Under the pieces are notes generated by a model. The model saw nothing but the letters and a program-made list of their open reading frames with translations, was not told where the DNA came from and ran no database searches. Of a stretch of DNA of 5,880 nucleotides, positions 1 to 4,819 are shown piece by piece. Within the stretch, counting starts at the first letter, position 1, and each line of letters starts with the position of its first letter. Position numbers and translations under genes: made by a program. This DNA comes from Candidatus Brocadia sp. (GTDB lineage Bacteria > Planctomycetota > Brocadiia > Brocadiales > Brocadiaceae): positions 1-5,880 of the forward strand of contig JAUQXU010000019.1 in the NCBI GenBank assembly GCA_030837935.1, given 5' to 3'.

Positions 1-1183
1 CTAGCAGGTTTGGCTTCAGGTGCTCTACGCTGGTTTTACGGAACAACACAAAGGGGGCACGCTTGAATTGAATGGCAATCTCGGTAACACGACAGGGAAG
101 TCGTTTGCCAGTCCGTAAGTAAAATGGTACGTTCGCCCAGCGCCAGTTATCTATGTACAGCTTCAGCGCCACAAACGTCTCTGTAAAGGAGTCGGCCGGA
201 ACACTGGGTTCAGCCCGATAAGCAGGCACACGCTGACCTTTGCTCGTATCTTCTCCATACTGCCCCCTTACCGTATACTTAAGAACTTCTTCTGGAGATA
301 TGGACTGGATAGCACGCAAGATCTTGACCTGTTCGTCGCGCACGGCATCAGCTTCAAAAGAGATCGGTGGTTCCATTGCTGTCAAGGTTACTAGCTGAAA
401 GATATGGTTCGGCACCATGTCCCGCAGCGCTCCCGCTTGGTCATAATAGTCACCACGCTGTCCCACACCGATATCCTCAGCAACCGTTATTTGCACATGG
501 TCAATGTAGCGGTGATTCCAAATAGGTTCGAAGATACCGTTGGCAAAACGGAAGACCATGATATTTTGCACGGTTTCCTTACCAAGGTAATGATCTATGC
601 GATATATCTGACTTTCACTCAGCACTTTCCTGATTTCGTGGTTAAGAGCGCGGGCAGACTCGATGTCGCGTCCGAAAGGCTTCTCGATGATAACCCGCCG
701 CCAGCAGCCATTCTCTTCGCGTGCGAGTCCTGCTTCACCGATTTGCTGAATAATTTGTGAAAATAAATCAGGAGCCGTCGCAAGATAGTAAAGATAATTC
801 CCCCGGGTGCCATGTCCTTTGTCCACTTTTGATAACAGGCTCTGAAGCCGCAGGTAGGCATTTGGATCCTGAATATCCCCCGGCAAATAATAGAGCCGCT
901 GAACAAACCAATTCCACAGGTCTGGATCAACCGGACTCGTGGCAAACTCTTTTATATCCTGGCTAATCTTCTCACGGAACTCTTCGTGACTCATCCCACT
1001 GCGGGCAAATCCGACGATGGCAAACTCTTTAGACAGTAAACGTTCGTTTGCCAAATTGTAAAGCGCGGGAATAAGCTTACGCTTGGCCAGGTCACCTGAA
1101 GCCCCAAAGATGACCATTACACATGGATCACCAGTCTTCCCCATCGGTTCACTAGGAATATTTTTTTCACCTGTGTATTCCAC
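1..1183 (-). CDS. zwf: Glucose-6-phosphate 1-dehydrogenase, C-terminus cut by window edge
   Basis: Oxidises glucose 6-phosphate to 6-phosphogluconolactone with NAD(P)+, the cytosolic entry step of the oxidative pentose phosphate pathway. I translated about 394 codons from a GTG at 1183; the family is usually about 490-510 residues, so roughly the last 100 lie beyond base 1. Seen in the translation: the nucleotide-binding motif GASGDLAKRK at residues 27-36; EKPFG at 167-171; the active-site signature DHYLGKE at 197-203; and the catalytic N-H pair at 259-260 inside ALRDMVPNHIF. The Asp197-to-His260 spacing of 63 equals that of the Leuconostoc enzyme (Asp177/His240). YLRTGKRL near the truncated end is also typical. 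GTG is chosen because AGGAGA lies 7 nt upstream; the in-frame ATG at 1144 has no comparable site. No pgl or gnd neighbour is visible. Family assignment is secure; cofactor preference is not readable. Confidence 0.97.
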   Translation of the reverse strand, partial: MEYTGEKNIPSEPMGKTGDPCVMVIFGASGDLAKRKLIPALYNLANERLLSKEFAIVGFARSGMSHEEFREKISQDIKEFATSPVDPDLWNWFVQRLYYLPGDIQDPNAYLRLQSLLSKVDKGHGTRGNYLYYLATAPDLFSQIIQQIGEAGLAREENGCWRRVIIEKPFGRDIESARALNHEIRKVLSESQIYRIDHYLGKETVQNIMVFRFANGIFEPIWNHRYIDHVQITVAEDIGVGQRGDYYDQAGALRDMVPNHIFQLVTLTAMEPPISFEADAVRDEQVKILRAIQSISPEEVLKYTVRGQYGEDTSKGQRVPAYRAEPSVPADSFTETFVALKLYIDNWRWANVPFYLRTGKRLPCRVTEIAIQFKRAPFVLFRKTSVEHLKPNLL

Positions 1184-1190
1184 TCGTATA

Positions 1191-1197
1191 TCTCCTA
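1191..1197 (-). promoter_or_regulatory. Ribosome binding site of zwf
   Basis: On the minus strand TAGGAGA precedes the GTG at 1183 by 7 nt. This decides the start in favour of GTG over the internal ATG 13 codons later, which has only GTGAACCG before it. Confidence 0.8.
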
Positions 1198-1244
1198 AAG
1201 GAGTGTATCAAAAAAACCTTAACGATTAAAACCAATTAAACATC

Positions 1245-1273
1245 AAGATAGTTATCAATCACTAATCTGTCAA
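1245..1273 (-). promoter_or_regulatory. Probable sigma-70-type promoter of zwf
   Basis: On the minus strand there is a perfect TTGACA (-35, bases 1273-1268), a 17-nt spacer, and TATCTT (-10, bases 1250-1245; four of six consensus positions). Transcription would begin near 1237-1238, giving a leader of about 55 nt before the GTG. The spacing is ideal and the site lies directly upstream of the gene, but this is a sequence match only. Confidence 0.5.
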
Positions 1274-1420
1274 GAAAATATAAACTAAGACAATTTCAAC
1301 AGTTTCTTCCAAAGAGACAATACCGTCCTCAGCAAGCATTGTTCCATCAACAATTTTATTTCTTCTTATATTAGATTGATTTTTGGCAAAGTAATAGATA
1401 AACTGACTTTTAATGTCCAT
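1262..1420 (-). CDS. Doubtful 52-codon ORF in AT-rich spacer
   Basis: An ATG at 1420 opens 52 codons ending in TAG at 1264-1262. The product starts MDIKSQFIYYFAKNQ and ends ETVEIVLVYIFLTD, with a hydrophobic C-terminal stretch. The frame stays open for about 22 further codons upstream, but without ATG, GTG or TTG. No Shine-Dalgarno is visible: the ATG follows a run of A residues. I recognise no family. The zwf -35 hexamer lies just upstream of its stop codon. It could be a decayed gene remnant, a small membrane-associated protein, or chance in AT-rich DNA; chance is most likely. Otherwise 1200-1530 shows no recognisable gene. Confidence 0.18.
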   Translation of the reverse strand: MDIKSQFIYYFAKNQSNIRRNKIVDGTMLAEDGIVSLEETVEIVLVYIFLTD

Positions 1421-1530
1421 CTTTTTTATATAAAGCCTGATTGTTTTTCTGATAATAGCCTTTCGGTTCTTTAAACTCTTTCCTTATATATCTATACTAA
1501 ACGTGTGCATTCATTGTGATTTATTAAAAA

Positions 1531-1700
1531 TGGGGTAAAATGATTATAGATGAAAAAACCGAAAACAACACCTAATCCCAAGGGGATGACATAATGGATG
1601 CGCCGGGCATTTCACGGAAAAACGATTATATTACCCCTTAGAGGTTTATCATCGGTTTTTTATGCTATCGTCTATAATCATTTCATCCCTACGGGATTCA
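1531..1700. repeat. Inverted cluster of four related short repeats, MITE/REP-like
   Basis: Bases 1532-1562 and 1652-1689 are an imperfect inverted pair: GGGGTAAAATGATTATAGAT then AAAAAACCGA on the left, and TCGGTTTTTT then TCTATAATCATTTCATCCC on the right, the right arm carrying a few extra bases. Within the element the same core, roughly GGGRTGAAATGATTATAG, occurs four times: plus strand near 1532-1552 and 1573-1600, minus strand near 1640-1621 and 1700-1669. Two copies (1574-1586 and 1685-1697) carry a small hairpin, ATCCC-AAG-GGGAT or ATCCC-TAC-GGGAT. No clear target-site duplication is visible. The arrangement suits a non-autonomous mobile or REP-like intergenic repeat that folds into a cruciform or a structured RNA. 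There is no coding capacity. Confidence 0.6.
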
Positions 1701-1779
1701 TAGCATTTTCATAGAATAGTATTAAATCTATCGTTAGGAATTCCAAAATAAAATCACAATCCATGAACCTTCTCAGTAT

Positions 1780-1795
1780 ACTTAATTGATTAAGT
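1780..1795. promoter_or_regulatory. Perfect AT-rich palindrome, possible operator
   Basis: ACTTAAT-TG-ATTAAGT is an exact inverted repeat with 7-bp arms, about 90 bp before the riboswitch. It could bind a dimeric regulator of the downstream transcript, but palindromes of this composition also arise by chance. The remainder of 1700-1880 shows nothing else firm. Confidence 0.2.
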
Positions 1796-1885
1796 TGTGA
1801 GATAATACTTAAATTGTTTTTATCTTCGTTCATGTATCTATTTTTCTAGTTTCAATAGAATAGCACCACAGAATACATCACGATA

Positions 1886-1992
1886 AAGGCAAACACAGAG
1901 CAATCAGGGGGCGCAAAGTAAAGGGTCTTTAGAAGCTGCTGAAACGGTTTCAACTGTTTCAACCGTTTATGGTAAGATAGCCTTACTGCCGA
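1886..1992 (+). ncRNA. Cyclic-di-GMP-I (GEMM) riboswitch aptamer
   Basis: A c-di-GMP sensor in the leader of the surface-protein gene. The conserved order is present: AAAGGCAAAC (1885-1894); stem P2 CACAGA/TCAGGG capped by the GNRA tetraloop GCAA (1900-1903); then GGCGCAAAG (1910-1918), matching the family's GACGCAAAG. The 6-4-6 geometry of P2 equals that of the Vibrio Vc2 aptamer. P3 starts GGGTCTT (1923-1929), carries a perfect 8-bp distal stem AAACGGTT/AACCGTTT (1942-1949 with 1961-1968), and returns as ATGGTAAGATAGCC (1969-1982), close to the family's usual 3' strand. TGCC (1987-1990) closes the domain against GGCA (1888-1891). P2 has two mismatches. A TAGAAT at 1856-1861 could be the -10 box, but I see no good -35. 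The 3' strand is shared with the terminator that follows. Confidence 0.87.
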
Positions 1993-2035
1993 AGATGTTT
2001 TACATGAATATCTTTGCCGTAAGGCTTTTTTGTTT
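1979..2035 (+). terminator. Intrinsic terminator acting as riboswitch expression platform
   Basis: AGCCTTACTGCCGAAGAT (1979-1996) pairs with ATCTTTGCCGTAAGGCT (2010-2026) in a long stem with one mismatch, one G-U pair and one bulge, around a 13-nt loop, and is followed by TTTTTTGTTTT. The 5' arm contains bases 1979-1990, which the aptamer needs for its closing strand (TAGCC and TGCC). Aptamer and terminator therefore exclude each other, so ligand binding should favour read-through (an ON switch). The structure is seen; the direction of control is inferred. Bases 2036-2158 are leader without further recognised elements. Confidence 0.88.
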
Positions 2036-2140
2036 TAAGGTTATTTGTAAAAAGGATTTTTAACCAATCGGTCATTTTAATAAGGTAGTTTTATTTTTAT
2101 AGAGAAACTGTCAAACAATGAACCAACATCTTCACAACAG

Positions 2141-2147
2141 AAAGGAG
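2141..2147 (+). promoter_or_regulatory. Ribosome binding site of the broken surface-protein gene
   Basis: AAAGGAG lies 11 nt before the ATG at 2159. It is the only strong site in this leader, which argues that the ATG, not the later GTG at 2266, is the ancestral start even though its frame closes after 12 codons. Confidence 0.65.
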
Positions 2148-2277
2148 ACAGCGCGGTTATGAGAACATATCTTTTGGCCTTGTCCGGACCAAGATAAGTA
2201 TTTTTCTATTCATAGCGGTTGTATTTTCATTACTAGTAACCGCCGGTGGTATCACTTCCGCATCAGTGAATCCCCAG

Positions 2278-2703
2278 GTATCAGCCGGAGGATTTCACAG
2301 TCTTGCACTGAAACCAGATGGCACCGTCTGGGCATGGGGACGCAACGATTTCGGTCAATTAGGTAACGGAACCACCAACAGCAGCGCTATCCCTATACAG
2401 ACAAGTAATTTGAGCGATGTGATTGCCATTAATTGCGGGTGGTTTTACAGTGTGGCATTAAAATCTGATGGTACGGTCTGGACATGGGGACGCAATGATT
2501 TCGGTCAATTGGGCAACGGAACCACCAGCAACAGTCCTACCCCGGTACAGGTCAATAACCTCAGCGGTGTCATTGCCATTGGTGCTGGAGGATTTCACTG
2601 CCTTGCACTGAGGTCAAATGGTGTGGTTTTAGCATGGGGACGGAATGATTTTGGCCAATTGGGTAATGGAACTACCAGTGATAGTACGGTTCCAGTACAG
2701 GTA
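2278..2703 (+). repeat. Three tandem RCC1 repeats, exact 150-bp period
   Basis: Equivalent codons fall at 2287, 2437 and 2587, exactly 150 bp (50 residues) apart. Each unit contains an aromatic/His surface motif (GGFHSLAL, GWFYSVAL, GGFHCLAL) followed by DGTVW or NGVVL, then WGRNDFGQLGNGTT. RCC1 propellers normally have about seven blades, so three would be an incomplete propeller unless it oligomerises. The high identity between units favours copy-number change by recombination. Confidence 0.85.
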
Positions 2704-2727
2704 TTTATTGATCTCTCAATTAGGGCT

Positions 2728-3287
2728 GGTAATGTTACTGGTCGAGTTACTGATGCGCAGACTGGAACTGGTATTAATGGTGTGACAATGACTCTCAACA
2801 CAGGTGGAACGGCTACGACAAGTACTGTGTGAGGTATAGATGGTGTTTACGCAATACCAAACGTATCGGTTGGGCAGCACGAGATAACGGCATCAGCGCT
2901 GAACTACGCCTCCTCTTCTCTGGTTATCACGGTTGAAGAAGGCAACCCGGACAAAACGGGTAAAAACGTTTTCAATTTCCAGTTAACGCCTGTACCTGGG
3001 ACACCAACACCAATTCCTGGCACAACGGGTAACATTGCAGGCCAGGCTAAAGACAGTGTAACCGGTACTCCGATTACCGATGCAAAAGTAGTAGTCGTTG
3101 GCACGGGAAAAGAAGGTACTACCCTGGCAAATGGGGTGTACCAAATAACCAGCGTACCCGTCGGACAGCAGGTTATTGAAGCGTCAAAAGAAGGCTACGA
3201 ACCGGCTTCTCAGAATGTCATAGTTGAAGAAGGTAATCCGGTTCCACAAACGGGTAAAAATGTTTTCAATTTTCAATTAGTGCCGAT
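2728..3287 (+). repeat. Two tandem carboxypeptidase-regulatory-like units, ~300-bp period
   Basis: Unit A begins GNVTGRVTDAQTGTGI (2728) and unit B GNIAGQAKDSVTGTPI (3028). Each runs through a GVYxIxxVxVGQ strand and a VEEGNP segment to TGKNVFNFQL. The TGA at 2830 sits in unit A just before GIDGVYAIPNV; unit B has TTLANGVYQITSV at the same place, so the stop lies in a structurally ordinary turn. A short P/T linker joins the units. Confidence 0.75.
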
Positions 3288-3653
3288 ATCTGCAACACCG
3301 TCTCCGACACCATTACCAACACCTGCCTGTGCGGCGGATTCGATTGAGGCATCTCCTAAAACAATGCAACTCACAAGCTGGGAAAGTGGTGAAGAAACGA
3401 TAATCGTAGTATGCGAAGACGGTTCTCCTGTTGCAGGTGAAACGATAACATGGAAGATCAAGCCGGGTAAAAAACGCATAGCGATTGTACCGAAAAGTGC
3501 GATAACAGACGCTAACGGAGAAGCCAGATTTACGATTACGGCTAGGGGACAGGCTGGTAATGCGAGGATTAAATTCAAGGATACGGCAGCTAGCCTGAAG
3601 ACAACTGTAACCGTTGAGGTTATAGAGTAAATCGTTTCCCTGTTCACATAACA

Positions 3654-3723
3654 CTGGTAACAGTTCACACCCATCGTGCCTGTCAAGGGGAGAAGGGGGC
3701 GCTGAACTGTTACCAGATTTTTA
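3654..3723. terminator. Long perfect inverted repeat with T-tract, probable terminator between convergent genes
   Basis: CTGGTAACAGTTCA (3654-3667) and TGAACTGTTACCAG (3703-3716) are a perfect 14-bp pair with a 35-nt loop, followed on the plus strand by ATTTTTAAT. It lies between the plus-strand surface gene (stop 3630) and the minus-strand crotonase (stop 3721-3723), so it could serve both, although the T-tract suits only the plus direction. The large loop is unusual for an intrinsic terminator, and a relic of a small mobile element is an alternative. Confidence 0.55.
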
Positions 3724-4533
3724 ATCTTGTTTATTTTTGTTCACGAGTTTTAATCGCATCATCTCTGCAAAGAGCCCAACCTCATATTCAATGCCTTTTA
3801 GAATATCATTCTCTCCGGCAAAGTTAATACATTTCTTCATCTCCTTGAGTGCCCTTGCATCTCTTTCCAACAGAATCTTTGCCGTAGCTATTGCATGATC
3901 CAACACTTCTTTGTTGGGTGATATTTGATTGACGAGACCCCACTCCATGGCCGTTTCTGCCCGTATCATTTTCCCCAGGAACAGCATCTCCTTGGCACGA
4001 GCGGCACCTATATAACGAGGCAGGCGCTGTGTACCACCGAGCCCTGGAATAATACTCAATTCAGGCTTTGCCTCTGGCAGGCTAAAAAAGGAAATTTCCG
4101 ATGCGATGCGCAGGTCACACAACATTGCAAGTTCCAAACCAGCACCAATAGTAACTCCATTAATAGCAGCAATAACGGGTTTCTTACAATTTTCAATTTC
4201 TACAAACATCTCATGGGCGCGCTTGAATCGTTCATAATTTTTTTCTGCCACAAGACCAGAAATCCAGGAGCCGAAGAGTTCATCCCTGTCTGCGCCGTCA
4301 CTGAATACCCCCCTGAGTTTGCTGGCAATAATAATAGCACCGATATTGTCATCTCCCTCGTATTGGTCCATTTTGTCGTAGATGGCGTCCAGTAGCCATG
4401 AGCCTATAGAGTTCCGAGGTGGTTTTTTCATGGAAATAATACCAATAGCCTTACCATTATCAGCCTTGATTTCCTCAAACTCGATGTGGTCATAACCGGA
4501 GTTATCGCCACGATTCATGCGGATGTCTTTCAT
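3721..4533 (-). CDS. Enoyl-CoA hydratase/isomerase (crotonase) family protein
   Basis: A 270-residue soluble protein of normal crotonase length. The family hydrates, isomerises or otherwise rearranges acyl-CoA thioesters. Visible features: the NPPRNSI-like CoA-binding N-terminus (KKPPRNSI, 37-43); the oxyanion-hole segment FSDGAD (77-82); NGVTIGAGLELAMLCDLRIAS with Glu134; and SLPEAKPEL with Glu154. These two glutamates keep the 20-residue spacing of Glu144/Glu164 in the rat mitochondrial hydratase, so acid-base hydratase chemistry is plausible. A two-residue expansion follows Glu154 before IIPGLGGTQRLPR. The ATG at 4533 is the first start, since an in-frame TAA lies one codon upstream, but there is no clear RBS. 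Met6 (4518) is an alternative. The nearest enzyme gene upstream is an Fe-S flavoprotein that acts on unsaturated acyl-CoAs in characterised relatives. Substrate cannot be read from sequence. Confidence 0.92.
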   Translation of the reverse strand: MKDIRMNRGDNSGYDHIEFEEIKADNGKAIGIISMKKPPRNSIGSWLLDAIYDKMDQYEGDDNIGAIIIASKLRGVFSDGADRDELFGSWISGLVAEKNYERFKRAHEMFVEIENCKKPVIAAINGVTIGAGLELAMLCDLRIASEISFFSLPEAKPELSIIPGLGGTQRLPRYIGAARAKEMLFLGKMIRAETAMEWGLVNQISPNKEVLDHAIATAKILLERDARALKEMKKCINFAGENDILKGIEYEVGLFAEMMRLKLVNKNKQD

Positions 4534-4546
4534 CGTTTAAAAACTC

Positions 4547-4575
4547 TTTATAAAGTATCGCTGTCTTTTATTCAA
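4547..4575 (-). promoter_or_regulatory. Probable sigma-70-type promoter of the crotonase gene
   Basis: On the minus strand: TTGAAT (4575-4570), a 17-nt spacer, TATAAA (4552-4547). The predicted transcription start near 4540 is only about 7 nt before the ATG at 4533, which would make the message nearly leaderless, or leave ~22 nt before the Met6 ATG. Both hexamers and the spacing are good; not proven. Confidence 0.5.
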
Positions 4576-4621
4576 TAAATTCCCGATCAACTTAACTACC
4601 TCTAATTGAACAATCTTGTAA

Positions 4622-4726
4622 CTATTTCTTCCTCGAAGGAGCTTCGCCTTCTTTTATGAGTCTCCCCTTTGGAGGCAGTGGCTTTTGTGGTTGCTGTGGC
4701 TGTGATTTAGGTATTTCTTCCTGTAT
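4622..4726 (-). CDS. Candidate 34-residue Pro/Gln/Lys-rich small protein with ATA start
   Basis: A GGGAGGAG Shine-Dalgarno (4740-4733) is followed after 6 nt by ATA (4726-4724) and then 33 sense codons to TAG (4624-4622). The peptide after the start is QEEIPKSQPQQPQKP, then LPPKGRLIKEGEAPSRKK: hydrophilic, basic at the C-terminus and probably disordered. The frame has no ATG, GTG or TTG between the upstream TAG and this point, so the only candidate start is ATA, in exactly the right place. It could be an AUA-initiated gene or a start-codon mutation of a once-active gene. I do not recognise the family. It lies between the flavoprotein (94 bp upstream) and the crotonase. The rest of 4534-4819 shows no other gene. 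Confidence 0.4.
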   Translation of the reverse strand: MQEEIPKSQPQQPQKPLPPKGRLIKEGEAPSRKK

Positions 4727-4732
4727 CTTTTT

Positions 4733-4740
4733 CTCCTCCC
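4733..4740 (-). promoter_or_regulatory. Strong Shine-Dalgarno before the 34-codon ORF
   Basis: Minus-strand GGGAGGAG is the closest match to the anti-SD sequence in the window. It is spaced 6 nt from an ATA codon rather than from ATG, GTG or TTG, and is the main reason to take the mini-ORF seriously. Confidence 0.5.
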
Positions 4741-4819
4741 TTTGTCCCTATGGTCTAATTCTTTCCAATACATGTATCTAAACAAACCTTCTGTATACTT
4801 ACTTAAATTTGTCATGCTT

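Larger units (their letters stand above)
2159..3630 (+). pseudogene. Secreted RCC1 / CPR-like / Ig-like repeat surface protein, frame broken twice
   Basis: Reconstructed, the product is about 490 residues: a signal peptide (residues ~1-36; basic start, then ISIFLFIAVVFSLLVTAG and an A-S-A-like cleavage region); three RCC1 repeats (~41-182, each with WGRNDFGQLGNGTT); two carboxypeptidase-regulatory-like beta-sandwich units (from ~191 and ~291); a Pro/Thr linker; and a C-terminal bacterial Ig-like domain (~391-490). Two defects are visible. The ATG at 2159, with AAAGGAG 11 nt upstream, reaches TAA after 12 codons; the signal peptide continues only with a -1 shift around CTTTTGG (2171-2177). An in-frame TGA at 2830-2832 then splits the first CPR unit, although the same frame runs on to TAA at 3628-3630. 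Intact pieces would be 2266-2832 (GTG, no RBS) and 3136-3630. It is a probable extracellular matrix or adhesion protein under c-di-GMP control. Sequencing error or recoding is possible; mutation is simplest. Confidence 0.8.

Noticed and set aside
404..966. Open frames on the plus strand (404-760, 757-966) and a second minus frame (619-945) within the zwf region
   Set aside because: They lie across the clear glucose-6-phosphate dehydrogenase frame, lack family features and are overlap shadows.
1531..1700. CRISPR array
   Set aside because: The repeated motif is irregularly spaced and inverted, not direct with uniform spacers.
2171..2177. Programmed -1 frameshift site at CTTTTGG
   Set aside because: It does not fit the X XXY YYZ slippery pattern, and no obvious stimulatory hairpin follows at the right distance. 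Mutation or sequencing error is more likely.
2830..2832. Selenocysteine insertion at the in-frame TGA
   Set aside because: The position is an ordinary turn in a structural beta-sandwich with no redox role, and I see no convincing SECIS-like hairpin just downstream. A point mutation is simpler.
2904..3686. Minus-strand open frames of 66 to 137 codons opposite the surface-protein gene
   Set aside because: They are antisense to recognisable repeat domains on the plus strand, have no ribosome sites and show no domain features.
3925..4395. Plus-strand 156-codon frame
   Set aside because: It is antisense to the well-supported crotonase.
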